In this document: positions 18,971-26,918 of the stretch, in pieces
How positions within the stretch are numbered: the first letter of the stretch is position 1
Layout of the letters: the number at the start of each line of letters is the position of its first letter
Source of the DNA: PALSA-505 sp036501145
GTDB taxonomy: Bacteria; Actinomycetota; Actinomycetes; Streptosporangiales; Streptosporangiaceae
NCBI GenBank assembly: GCA_036501145.1
Contig: DASYAV010000155.1
Location: 1 to 64,000, forward strand
Reading direction: 5' to 3'
Length of the DNA stretch: 64,000 nucleotides
Made by a program: the position numbers and the translations under genes
The notes under the pieces: generated by a model
What the model saw: the letters and a program-made list of their open reading frames with translations, nothing else
Databases searched by the model: none
Told to the model about the DNA's origin: nothing

Positions 18971-20893
18971 ATGGCGGCTGAGACGGCGGCTGGCACGCCT
19001 GCTGACGGGGCCGCGATGCTGCCCGGCGAACTCCGGGCCAGGGTACAGGCGTGGATCGGCGACGATCCCGACCCGGACGACCGGGATGAGCTGCGCAAGC
19101 TGCTGGCCGATGGCGGGGAGGCGGCCGTGGCGGAACTGGCGGGCCGGTTCGGTGGCAGGCTGGAGTTCGGCACCGCGGGGCTGCGCGGCGCGGTCGCGGC
19201 CGGCCCTGCCAGGATGAACCGGGCGGTCGTCCGCGGCGCCACGGCGGCGCTGGCCGGCTGGCTGGCCGCCCGGGTGCCCGGCGCCGCGCAGGCCGGGGTG
19301 GTCATCGGCGCCGACGCCAGGCACCGCTCCGCCGAGTTCGCCGACGAGGCGGCCCAAGTGCTCGCCGGGGCGGGGTTCCGTGTGCACCTGCTGCCCCGCC
19401 CGGGCCCGACGCCGCTGCTGGCGTTCTCGGTGCGGCGGCTGCCCGCGGCGGCCGGCGTCATGATCACCGCGAGCCACAACCCGGCCGCGGACAACGGCTA
19501 CAAGCTGTACCTCGCCGACGGGGCCCAGATCATCCCGCCTGCCGACGCCGAGATCGAGGCCGCGATCCGCGCCCTCGGCCCGCTGGCCGCCGTGCCGGTG
19601 GCGCCGCTGGACAGCCCGCTGATCACCAGGCACGGCGCCGAGCCGGCCGGCGCCTACCTGGACGCGGTGACCGCCCTGCCAGGTACCAGCCCGCCCGGAG
19701 CCCCGGTACCCGGAGCGGAGGTATCCGGAGCTGAGGCCCCGGCGGGAACGGCCGCGGGGGTGCCACTGCGGGTCGTCTACACCGCCATGCACGGGGTGGC
19801 CGGCCCGCTCATGCTGGCGGCCATCGGCCGGGCGGGCTTCCCCGCCCCGCACGTGGTCGCCGCCCAGGCCGACCCGGACCCGGACTTCCGCACGGTGGCC
19901 TTCCCGAACCCGGAAGAGCCCGGCGCCCTCGACCTTGCGCTCGTCGAGGCGCGGCGGCTCGGCGCGGACCTGGTACTGGCCAGCGACCCGGACGGGGACC
20001 GGCTCGCGGTCGCGGTTCCGGATCCGGCGGCCAGCGGGGGCTGGCGGCGGCTGACCGGTGACCAGCTGGGCGCTCTGCTCGGCGGTTACCTGCTGAGTCA
20101 GACCGGTGGGCGGCCGGGTGCGGCGGAGCGCCTGGTGGCGACCACGGTTGTGTCCTCGACCCTGCTGTCGAAGATCGCCGCGGCGGCCGGCGCCCGGTAC
20201 GCCGAGACCCTCACCGGCTTCAAGTGGATCGTCCGGGCTGGTGAGGGGGGCAGGCCAAGCGAAAGCGTCAGGCCAAGCGAGAGCGTCGGGGCAGGCGGGC
20301 GGGTGCCGGGCAGCCGGTTCCTGTTCGGCTACGAGGAGGCGCTCGGCTACGCCGTGGGCGAGGCGGTGCGGGACAAGGACGGCATCGGCGCGGCGCTGGC
20401 CGTGCTCGGCCTGGCCACCCGCGAGCGGCAGGCCGGGCGGTCCCTGCTGGACGCCTACGACGGCCTGGAGACCGCGCACGGCGTGCACCTGACCGCACAG
20501 CTGACCCTGCGCACCGCGGCGCCGGGCCAGATCATGGCGGCCCTGCGCGCCACTCCCCCTGACCGCTTCGGCGGCGAGGCTGTGCTGCGCGCCGAGGACC
20601 TGGCCAAGGCCGGCCGGGAACACCGCGCCGAGGACCTGGCCCGGGCCGGCCGCGAGCACCCTGCCGGGGATGCGATTGGCGGCGCCGGTGGCCTGCCGCC
20701 CGCCGATGTGCTGGTATACCGGCTGGCCGGGGCCAGGGTCGTGGTGCGGCCGAGCGGCACCGAGCCCAAGCTGAAGGTGTACTTCGAGGTGGTCGAGCCG
20801 GCCGGGGCCGGACTGGCGCGGGCCCGCGCGGACGCCGCGACCAGGCTGGACGCGCTGCGAGCCGCGGCCGGCCAGCTGGTTCAGCCGGGCTAG
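18971..20893 (+). CDS. Phospho-sugar mutase (phosphomannomutase/phosphopentomutase family)
   Basis: 640 residues, roughly 90 more than usual. Family signatures are complete: MITASHNP with the phosphoserine S168, ASDPDGDRLAVAVPDP (Mg site), LFGYEEALGY and RPSGTEPKLKVYFE. The excess length sits in low-complexity inserts: a Pro/Gly/Ala stretch at 19680-19760, an 18-bp duplication at 20252-20287 and a 36-bp duplication at 20588-20659. Immediately downstream of punA, its likely job is ribose-1-P/deoxyribose-1-P to 5-P, feeding deoC. Family members can also act on glucose-1-P or mannose-1-P, so substrate is inferred. Confidence 0.88.
   Translation: MAAETAAGTPADGAAMLPGELRARVQAWIGDDPDPDDRDELRKLLADGGEAAVAELAGRFGGRLEFGTAGLRGAVAAGPARMNRAVVRGATAALAGWLAARVPGAAQAGVVIGADARHRSAEFADEAAQVLAGAGFRVHLLPRPGPTPLLAFSVRRLPAAAGVMITASHNPAADNGYKLYLADGAQIIPPADAEIEAAIRALGPLAAVPVAPLDSPLITRHGAEPAGAYLDAVTALPGTSPPGAPVPGAEVSGAEAPAGTAAGVPLRVVYTAMHGVAGPLMLAAIGRAGFPAPHVVAAQADPDPDFRTVAFPNPEEPGALDLALVEARRLGADLVLASDPDGDRLAVAVPDPAASGGWRRLTGDQLGALLGGYLLSQTGGRPGAAERLVATTVVSSTLLSKIAAAAGARYAETLTGFKWIVRAGEGGRPSESVRPSESVGAGGRVPGSRFLFGYEEALGYAVGEAVRDKDGIGAALAVLGLATRERQAGRSLLDAYDGLETAHGVHLTAQLTLRTAAPGQIMAALRATPPDRFGGEAVLRAEDLAKAGREHRAEDLARAGREHPAGDAIGGAGGLPPADVLVYRLAGARVVVRPSGTEPKLKVYFEVVEPAGAGLARARADAATRLDALRAAAGQLVQPG
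20252..20287 (+). repeat. 18-bp tandem duplication inside the mutase gene
   Basis: Two units 20252-20269 and 20270-20287 differ at one base and encode RPSESV twice, in frame. Confidence 0.85.
20588..20659 (+). repeat. 36-bp tandem duplication inside the mutase gene
   Basis: Units 20588-20623 and 20624-20659 encode two diverged copies of RAEDLAKAGREH, in frame, near the C-terminal domain boundary. Confidence 0.85.
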
Positions 20894-20897
20894 CGGC

Positions 20898-20942
20898 GGT
20901 CACCGCCGGGACGGTCACTGCCAGGACGGTCACCGCCGGACT
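20898..20942. repeat. 3 x 15-bp tandem repeat in convergent intergenic gap
   Basis: Units begin at 20898, 20913 and 20928 (GGTCACCGCCGGGAC type) between the convergent mutase and Ldh-family genes. A GC-rich 7-bp stem (20952-20958 with 20968-20974) follows and could act as a weak bidirectional terminator. No T-run is seen. Confidence 0.7.
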
Positions 20943-20973
20943 GGGGCGCCCGCCCGGCAGCGGCTCAGCCGGG

Positions 20974-22026
20974 CTACCCGGTCACCCCGAGTTCGGCGGC
21001 CAGGCCGGCCAGTTCGCGGAGCGTGCCGTCGGCCACGGCCAGCGGGGCGGCCGGGTCCAGGTCCGCGGGCAGGGTGCGCGCGGCTCCGGGCAGCCTGCCG
21101 CCCCGGCCGGTCACCCCGGCGGCCAGCCGGTCCAGCCGGGCCTGTGCGTCGCCGGGCTGCGGGCCGAACCGGGCCGGATCCAGGGTGATCAGCAGGTGCC
21201 CGATGCCCTGCGGCTGGGCCGTGGTGTCGGCGGCGAACATGTCGGCTACCTCGGTGGACAGCCGGGGGCCGGCCAGCCCGGCGGCGAGCGCCTCCACGAT
21301 CAGCGCCAGCGCGAAGCCTTTCGCCCCGCCGAGCGGGCTGAGCATCCCGGCCAGGGCGGCGTGCGCATCGGTGGTGGGCTCTCCCTGCGCGTCCAGCGCC
21401 CAGCCGGCCGGCAACGGCTCATCCCGCTGGGCCAGTGCCGCGATCTTGCCACGGGCCACGGTGCTTGTCGCCATGTCGACGATGACCGGGTGCCCGGCCG
21501 CCGGGATGCCGGCCGCGAGCGGCGACGTGGACAGCATCGGCTGGCTGGTCCCCCACGGCGGCATCACCGCGGGCCCGTTGGAGAAGACCAGGGTCAGGCA
21601 TCCGGCTTCCAGGCCGGGCAGGGTGTAGACGCCGAGGGCGCCGCAGTGCCCGGAGTTCGCCACGCTCACCGCCGCGATGCCGTACTGCGCGCAGCGTGCG
21701 GCGGCCTCCTGGCCCGCCTGCCACAGCTGCCAGTGCCCGAGGCCGCCGCCGCCGTCCAGGGCGAGCAGCGGGCCGGTGTCGGTGACGGTGACCAGCCCGG
21801 CCTGCGGCGGATAGCCGCCCGCCAGCATCCGGCGCAGGTAGTAGGGCAGCCGCAGCAGCCCGTGGCTGCCCACCCCCCACACGTCGGCCAGCACGATGCA
21901 CAGCGCGGAGGTCTCAGCCCGGTCCGCGGCCAGCCCGGCCGCCGCCAGCAGCCGGGCCGCCAGCCGCCGGGCGCCAGCAACGGTAAGCCCGTCACCGGTG
22001 GGGAGGCCGACAGTTTCCCCGGTCAC
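20974..22026 (-). CDS. comC: Malate/L-lactate-dehydrogenase-family oxidoreductase, probable (R)-sulfolactate dehydrogenase
   Basis: 350 residues from a GTG at 22026 overlapping the upstream stop (GTGA). Ldh_2 family pattern: LADVWGVGSHGLLRLPYYL, SVANSGHCGALGVYTL (catalytic His region), VIVDMATSTVARGKI and LSPLGGAKGFALALIVE. Family members reduce 2-oxo acids with NAD(P)H; ComC, which interconverts sulfopyruvate and (R)-sulfolactate, is one. The specific call rests on the gene order suyA-suyB-slcC-comC, which mirrors the sulfolactate cluster of Chromohalobacter. Ureidoglycolate, malate or diketogulonate-type activities remain possible. Last gene of the minus-strand operon. Confidence 0.62.
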   Translation of the reverse strand: MTGETVGLPTGDGLTVAGARRLAARLLAAAGLAADRAETSALCIVLADVWGVGSHGLLRLPYYLRRMLAGGYPPQAGLVTVTDTGPLLALDGGGGLGHWQLWQAGQEAAARCAQYGIAAVSVANSGHCGALGVYTLPGLEAGCLTLVFSNGPAVMPPWGTSQPMLSTSPLAAGIPAAGHPVIVDMATSTVARGKIAALAQRDEPLPAGWALDAQGEPTTDAHAALAGMLSPLGGAKGFALALIVEALAAGLAGPRLSTEVADMFAADTTAQPQGIGHLLITLDPARFGPQPGDAQARLDRLAAGVTGRGGRLPGAARTLPADLDPAAPLAVADGTLRELAGLAAELGVTG

Positions 22027-23054
22027 GGCGCTGCCACCGGGACGGTGACCGCGTTGGACGGGCTGCCCCCGTCAAGCACGGCCGCGATGTCGGCCGCGAG
22101 CACCTGCAGGATCCGCTGCTGGCTCTGCTCGGTCATCCCGGCCACGTGCGGGGTCAGGACCACGTTGTCCAGCCGTTCCAGGACCCCGGGGTGCGGCGGC
22201 TCCTGCTCCCGCACGTCCAGGCCGGCCCCGCCGAGGTGGCCGGACTCCAGCACCGCGGCCAGGGCTTCCTCGTCCACGACCGATCCCCGGCCGACGTTGA
22301 TGAACAGCGCTCCCCGGCGCATCCGGGCCAGCAGGTCCGCGTCCACGAAGTGGCGGGTGCCCGCGGTGGCAGGCAGGTGGCAGGACAGGATCTCGGCCTC
22401 GCCGAGGACTCCGTCGAGTGACGCGAGCCGGATCCCGGCCGCGGCCAGTTCCGTGTCGCGGCCGCCGGCGAAGGGATCATAGGCGAGCACCCGAGCGCCG
22501 ACCGCCGTGGCCAGCCGGCCGCAGGCCAGCCCGGTCGCGCCCGCGCCGAGCAGCCCCCAGACGGCGCCGCTGAGCTCCCGGCCCGGCACCCGGTCCCAGC
22601 CGCCGGACCGGCACTCGCGGTCCAGCGGCACCAGCCGCCGGGCCAGCGCCAGGGCCAGGCCAAGTGTGTGCTCGGCCACGCTGACCGCGTTGGCGCCCAG
22701 CGGCGCGATCACCGCCACTCCCCTGGCCTGCGCCGCGGCGACGTCGATGTTGTCCAGCCCGACCCCGGCGCGGGCGACGACCCGCAGCCGCGGGCATGCC
22801 TCCAGCAGCCCCCGGTCGACCTGGCTGCGGTTGCGCACCACCAGGGCACGGGCCCGGCTGGCGGCCGCGGCCAGCCCGGCCGGGCTCTGCCACGCGGAAG
22901 GCTCCCGCAGCACCGACCGGCTCCGGGCCAGTTCCTCCAGCGGCGGGCCCCAGATGTCTTCGGTGATGGCCACGTCCACCGGTCCCGGCGGCCCCGCTGC
23001 CTGCCCGGCTCGCTGTGCCGGCCCTGGCTCGCGCTGGCCGGGCTCGGCCTGCAT
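22023..23054 (-). CDS. slcC: D-isomer 2-hydroxyacid dehydrogenase, probable (S)-sulfolactate dehydrogenase
   Basis: 343 residues; ATG 23054 overlaps the suyB stop by one base. A 25-residue Gly/Pro/Gln N-terminus precedes the catalytic domain. The NAD fold shows GLLGAGATGLACG. Catalytic residues follow the family: Arg in INVGRGSVVDEEAL, Glu in VREQEPPHPG and His in VLTPHVAGMTEQ. SlcC, which oxidises (S)-sulfolactate to sulfopyruvate, belongs to this family. Paired with the ComC-like enzyme it would racemise sulfolactate into the (R) form used by SuyAB. Alone, the sequence would only support phosphoglycerate-dehydrogenase-like activity; substrate is inferred from neighbours. Confidence 0.62.
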   Translation of the reverse strand: MQAEPGQREPGPAQRAGQAAGPPGPVDVAITEDIWGPPLEELARSRSVLREPSAWQSPAGLAAAASRARALVVRNRSQVDRGLLEACPRLRVVARAGVGLDNIDVAAAQARGVAVIAPLGANAVSVAEHTLGLALALARRLVPLDRECRSGGWDRVPGRELSGAVWGLLGAGATGLACGRLATAVGARVLAYDPFAGGRDTELAAAGIRLASLDGVLGEAEILSCHLPATAGTRHFVDADLLARMRRGALFINVGRGSVVDEEALAAVLESGHLGGAGLDVREQEPPHPGVLERLDNVVLTPHVAGMTEQSQQRILQVLAADIAAVLDGGSPSNAVTVPVAAP

Positions 23055-24214
23055 CAAGCGCTCTGGTACAGCCGGGTGAGCACGAACTCCCGGTGCCCGA
23101 TGGCCTCGGCGCAGGTGATCCTGCCGTTGACGGTGCGGTCGCAGAGGTCCATCAGCCGGTCGCCCGCCTCGGCCAGGTCATACTCGCGGCTCAGCAGGCC
23201 GGAGCAGTCGAGATCGATGTGCTCGGCCATGGTCTGGGCGGTCAGCGGGTTCGCCGACAGTTTGATGACCGGTTCGAGCGGGTGCCCGATCACGTTGCCC
23301 TGGCCGGTCGGGAACAGGTGCAGCACGGCACCGGCCGAGGCCATCAGCGTGATGCACTCGGCCGCGGCCGATGAGGTGTCCATGAAGTACAGGCCGGGCC
23401 CGGAGGCCGGCACCTCGGCGGCTTCCAGCGCTCCGATCACCGGCTTGCTGCCGGTCTTGGCGATGTTGCCCATCGCCTTCTCCTCGATGGTGGACAGGCC
23501 GCCGCGGATGTTGCCCTGGGTGGGCTGCGAACCGAGCATGTCCGCCCCGGCCCGGGCGATCATCTCCATGTAGCTGTCGTAGATGCCCTGGAACTTCTGC
23601 CGGATCTCGTCGCTGGCGCACCGCTGCGCGATCAGGTGCTCCCCGCCGGTCAGTTCGCTCGTCTCGCCGAACAGCACGGTGCCGCCGGCCTCTACCCAGC
23701 GGTCCACCGCCTGCGAGGTGGTGGGGCACGAGCCGAGCCCGCTGGTGGTGTCGGACTCCCCGCACTTGATCGACAGCATGATCTCGCTGCGGTCCACGGG
23801 CTCCCGGGTCCGCTCGGAGTCGTCCTGCAGGAACTGCGCCGCCACCCGGGCCGCGCGCTCGATCGTGCGCAGGTCGCCGTGCCGCTCGATGGAGAAGCCC
23901 ACCACCCGCTGGCCGGTCTTGGCGATGTCGTTCACCAGCCGGTCGGTCCAGTTCGGCTCGATGCCGATGACGATGGCCGAGGCGACGTTCGGGTTGGCCG
24001 CGTTGCCCGCCAGCGTGCGGAAGGTGAGGTCGAGGTCGGCGCCGAACTGGAGCCGGCCGTAGGCGTGCGGGAGCGCCAGCGTGCCCGGGACCAGCCTGGC
24101 GACGGCCTCGGCGGCGGCGTTCGACAGGTCGTCGACCGGCAGGATGACGGTGTGGTTCCTGATCCCGACCGCGCCGTTCTCCCGGCGGAACCCGGTCAGC
24201 GTGCGCTGGTTCAC
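23054..24214 (-). CDS. suyB: UxaA-family lyase large subunit, probable (R)-sulfolactate sulfo-lyase beta
   Basis: 386 residues from a GTG at 24214 that overlaps the suyA stop. It contains the UxaA-type C-terminal domains only: GIRNHTVILPVDDLSNAAAE at the start, SIKCGESDTTSG (Cys for Fe), VLFGETSELTGGEH and FFDTSSAAAE-like YFMDTSSAAAECIT, ending GHREFVLTRLYQSA. Size, split from a separate SAF subunit, and the end sequence fit SuyB, which releases sulfite from (R)-3-sulfolactate to give pyruvate. Altronate and galactarate dehydratases share the fold, so this is a family call refined by context: two sulfolactate-type dehydrogenases directly downstream. Confidence 0.66.
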   Translation of the reverse strand: MNQRTLTGFRRENGAVGIRNHTVILPVDDLSNAAAEAVARLVPGTLALPHAYGRLQFGADLDLTFRTLAGNAANPNVASAIVIGIEPNWTDRLVNDIAKTGQRVVGFSIERHGDLRTIERAARVAAQFLQDDSERTREPVDRSEIMLSIKCGESDTTSGLGSCPTTSQAVDRWVEAGGTVLFGETSELTGGEHLIAQRCASDEIRQKFQGIYDSYMEMIARAGADMLGSQPTQGNIRGGLSTIEEKAMGNIAKTGSKPVIGALEAAEVPASGPGLYFMDTSSAAAECITLMASAGAVLHLFPTGQGNVIGHPLEPVIKLSANPLTAQTMAEHIDLDCSGLLSREYDLAEAGDRLMDLCDRTVNGRITCAEAIGHREFVLTRLYQSA

Positions 24215-24495
24215 AGGCGGGCGCTCCTCACGTTGTGGACGTGCACGTGCTCGCCGGTGGCGATGTCCTTGCTGGCGATGGCCACCCGCTGCCCGTACTC
24301 GATGACGTCCTGCCCCGCGGCGATGTCGGTGAGGGCCAGCTTGTGGCCGAGCGGCACCGGCTCGGTCAGCCGCACGCTGAGCGTGTCCGTGCCGCTCAGG
24401 TAGCTGCCCTGTACCGGTCCTGGGTCGAGGTCCCGCACCGCGACACCGACAAGGTCACCCTTCCGGTGGGCCAGGAACCCGGGCGCTTCGGGCAT
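24211..24495 (-). CDS. suyA: SAF-domain small subunit, probable (R)-sulfolactate sulfo-lyase alpha
   Basis: 94 residues, ATG 24495 with AGGAGAAG about 6 nt upstream. A single SAF domain: FLAHRKGDLVGVAV at the start, PVPLGHKLALTDIAAGQDV in the middle and GEHVHVHNVRSARL at the end. In fused UxaA dehydratases this is the N-terminal domain; as a separate 90-residue protein it matches SuyA. It pairs with the overlapping suyB. Its own promoter and a regulator-type operator lie in the 165-bp gap upstream, so suyAB-slcC-comC can be expressed apart from dgoD. Confidence 0.66.
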   Translation of the reverse strand: MPEAPGFLAHRKGDLVGVAVRDLDPGPVQGSYLSGTDTLSVRLTEPVPLGHKLALTDIAAGQDVIEYGQRVAIASKDIATGEHVHVHNVRSARL

Positions 24496-24532
24496 CAGCT
24501 TCTCCTGTTTTGTGGGTAGAGCGTCCTGTGGA

Positions 24533-24547
24533 TAGAGGTCTTACCAC
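24533..24547 (-). promoter_or_regulatory. FadR-type operator with suyA promoter
   Basis: On the minus strand the site reads GTGGTAAGACCTCTA, matching the other five sites of this window. A -35 TTGCCG (24585-24580) and -10 TATCCT (24561-24556) with 18-nt spacing lie just upstream, so the operator would cover the transcription start, 38 nt before the suyA ATG. Confidence 0.68.
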
Positions 24548-24660
24548 TGTGCTGGAGGATAGCGCAGGCCAGTTCGGCCCGGCAAGGCGGGGCCGGCTCC
24601 CCGGGTGGCCGTAATCCGGCAGGTCTGGTGCCCGCGCGCCGCGCGGCTGCCGCGGCCTTC

Positions 24661-25827
24661 TCACCACTCGGCCAGCCGCCCGTCACCGAGCCGCCAGACG
24701 GGGTCGGGCAGCTCCCAGCCGCTCGCGGCGCCGCGGACAGCCTCCGCGTCGATGCCGATCCCGAGACCGGGGCCGGCGGGCCGCCGCAGGCTGCCGCCCA
24801 CCGGGGTGAGCGGGTCCGGGTCGGTCAGGTAGTCGAACATCTCCGCGGCGGGCAGGCCGGCATACCCCCGGTTGTAGTGCAGGCCGAGGCTTTGCTCCTG
24901 GATGACCACGTTGCCCGCGCAGCAGCCCACCTGCAGCGAGGCGGCCAGCGCGATCGGGCCGTTGGGGCAGTGCGGCGCGACGGCCACGTCATAAGCCTCG
25001 GCCATCCGGCAGAGCTTCTCCAGGCCGAACAGCCCGGTGAAGCAGACATCGGGCTGGATGATATCGACGGCACGGCGCTCGAGCAGGCGGGCGAAGCTCT
25101 CCCCGGTGAGCAGGCGCTCGCCGGTGGCCAGCGGCGTGGCCCCGGCCACCCTGGCCAGTTCGGGGAGCAGATCCTCCTGCCCGGGGGGAACCGGCTCTTC
25201 CACCCAGAGCAGGCGGAACTGCTCGAGCTCGCGCAGCAGCGCCTTGGCCATGGCGCGGTGCACCCGGCCGTGGAAGTCCAGCGCGACATCGACGGTGGTG
25301 CCGAACGCGTCCCGCACCGCGCCGACCCTGGCCACCACGGCGTCGATCTTCGCCGGCCGGTCGAGCAGGTCCAGCTCCGCGGTCGCGTTCATCTTCACCG
25401 CGGAGTAGCCCTGCTCGGTGCGGGCTTTGACCTGGCTCACCACGTCATCCGGCCGGTCCCCGGCCACCCAGGCGTAGACCCGCACGGTGTCCCGCACGGC
25501 GCCGCCGAGGAACTCGTGCGCGGCCAGGCCATGCCGCCTGCCCTTGATGTCCCACAGCGCCTGCTCGATCGCGGCCGCGGCGGTCGCGAGCACGGGGCCG
25601 TCGCGGAAGAACCCGCCGCGCCGCATCCGCTGCCACAGATCCTCGATGCGGCTGGCGTCCTGGCCAATCACGTTGCGCGCCAGGTCGGCCACCGCGCCCT
25701 CGACCGCCGCCGCCCGCTTCGGCACGATGGCCTCGCCCCAGCCGGTCAGCCCGTCGTCGGTCCGCACCTCGGCGAAAATCCACCGCGGCGGCACCCGGTG
25801 CGTCGTCACCGACGCGATGGTGCCCAT
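24661..25827 (-). CDS. dgoD: Enolase-superfamily dehydratase, D-galactonate dehydratase type
   Basis: 388 residues from ATG 25827, which overlaps the ABC ATPase stop by one base. It follows E. coli DgoD closely in motif order: TTHRVPPRWIFAEVRTDDG, IGQDASRIEDLW, D184-F-H186-G-R, WVEEPVPPGQE, TGERL, VAPHCPNGPIALAA, VIQEQSLGLHYN and PDPVWRLGDGRLAEW at the end. All three acidic metal ligands (about 184, 210, 236), the catalytic His (about 286) and the late Glu (about 311) are kept. DgoD turns D-galactonate into 2-keto-3-deoxygalactonate. In this operon the true substrate could be galactonate or a related (possibly sulfonated) aldonate. Confidence 0.85.
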   Translation of the reverse strand: MGTIASVTTHRVPPRWIFAEVRTDDGLTGWGEAIVPKRAAAVEGAVADLARNVIGQDASRIEDLWQRMRRGGFFRDGPVLATAAAAIEQALWDIKGRRHGLAAHEFLGGAVRDTVRVYAWVAGDRPDDVVSQVKARTEQGYSAVKMNATAELDLLDRPAKIDAVVARVGAVRDAFGTTVDVALDFHGRVHRAMAKALLRELEQFRLLWVEEPVPPGQEDLLPELARVAGATPLATGERLLTGESFARLLERRAVDIIQPDVCFTGLFGLEKLCRMAEAYDVAVAPHCPNGPIALAASLQVGCCAGNVVIQEQSLGLHYNRGYAGLPAAEMFDYLTDPDPLTPVGGSLRRPAGPGLGIGIDAEAVRGAASGWELPDPVWRLGDGRLAEW

Positions 25828-26918
25828 CAGTGGAGCGCGCGGCCGGAGTCCGGGTCGAACACGTGCAGGCGGGCCGGATCCAGGGTGAATGCGATCTTCT
25901 CGCCGACGCCGACCTTGTGCTCCCGGGCCATCTTGGCCGTCACGATCGCGTCGCCCACCTTGACGATGACGTGCTGCTCGGAGCCGAGCGGCTCGATCAC
26001 CTCGACGCTCCCCTCGACCGCCGCCGCGCCTGACGGGGCCGCGGCGGACAGCTTCAGGTGCTCGGGCCGGATCCCGGCGACGGCCCGCTTGGCGCCGGCA
26101 GGCAGCGCCGCGGCGACCTCCCGCGGCAGCCGGAGGCTGACGCCGGTGCCGCGCAGTTCGGCCGCGGAGTCCGCCGGGACCACCTCGCAGTCGAGGAATC
26201 CCATCGGGGGAGTGCCGATGAAGCTGGCGACGAACCTGTTGACGGGCTTGTCGTAGAGCTCATCGGGCGTCCCGACCTGCTGCAGCACACCGTCGTGCAC
26301 CACGGCGATGCGGTCGCCCATCGTCATCGCCTCCACCTGGTCGTGTGTCACGTACACGGCGGTCGCGGTCACGCTGCGGTGCACCCGGAGGATCTCGGCC
26401 CGCATCTGGATCCTGAGGTGGGCGTCCAGGTTGGACAGCGGCTCGTCCAGCAGGAAAACCGCGGGGTCACGGACGATCGCCCGGCCGAGTGCGACCCGCT
26501 GCCGCTGGCCACCGGAAAGCTGACGCGGCTTGCGGTCGAGCAGGTGCTCGATGCCGAGCAGGCCGGCCGTGTGCCGCACCTGCTGGTCGATGCCGGCCTT
26601 CGGCAGGCCGCGCTTGCGCAGCCCGAACGCCATGTTCTGGTAGACGGTCATGTGCGGGTACAGGCCGTAGTTCTGGAACACCATGGCGATGTCACGCTCG
26701 CCCACGTCGACGTCGCTGACCCGCCGGTCACCGAAGTAGATCTCGCCGTCGGTGAGCATCTCCAGCCCGGCGATGAGGCGCAGCAGGGTCGTCTTGCCCG
26801 AGCCGGACGGCCCGACGAGGACGAGGAACTCGTGGTCGGCGATCTCCAGGTCGGTCTCGCGGAGCGCGTAGGTGTCGCCGTAGCGCTTCGTCACGCCCTT
26901 CAGCGCGATGCTGGCCAT
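25827..26918 (-). CDS. Sugar ABC transporter ATP-binding protein (UgpC/MsmK type)
   Basis: 363 residues from ATG 26918 (GGGGAGG upstream); an in-frame start 30 nt earlier would run into the SDR gene. Motifs: GPSGSGKTT (Walker A), NYGLYPHMTV (Q-loop region), RQLSGGQRQRVALGRA (signature), VFLLDEPLSNLD (Walker B) and TAVYVTHDQVEAM (H-loop). A C-terminal TOBE/OB regulatory domain spans about 240-363. It energises the two permeases upstream in the operon. Stop and start codons overlap both neighbours by one base, showing tight coupling. Confidence 0.92.
   Translation of the reverse strand: MASIALKGVTKRYGDTYALRETDLEIADHEFLVLVGPSGSGKTTLLRLIAGLEMLTDGEIYFGDRRVSDVDVGERDIAMVFQNYGLYPHMTVYQNMAFGLRKRGLPKAGIDQQVRHTAGLLGIEHLLDRKPRQLSGGQRQRVALGRAIVRDPAVFLLDEPLSNLDAHLRIQMRAEILRVHRSVTATAVYVTHDQVEAMTMGDRIAVVHDGVLQQVGTPDELYDKPVNRFVASFIGTPPMGFLDCEVVPADSAAELRGTGVSLRLPREVAAALPAGAKRAVAGIRPEHLKLSAAAPSGAAAVEGSVEVIEPLGSEQHVIVKVGDAIVTAKMAREHKVGVGEKIAFTLDPARLHVFDPDSGRALH

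Noticed and set aside
23054..24214. Simple call as altronate dehydratase
   Set aside because: The family allows it, but no hexuronate isomerase, reductase or kinase lies nearby, while two sulfolactate-dehydrogenase-type genes are coupled to it. Kept as the main alternative rather than the call.
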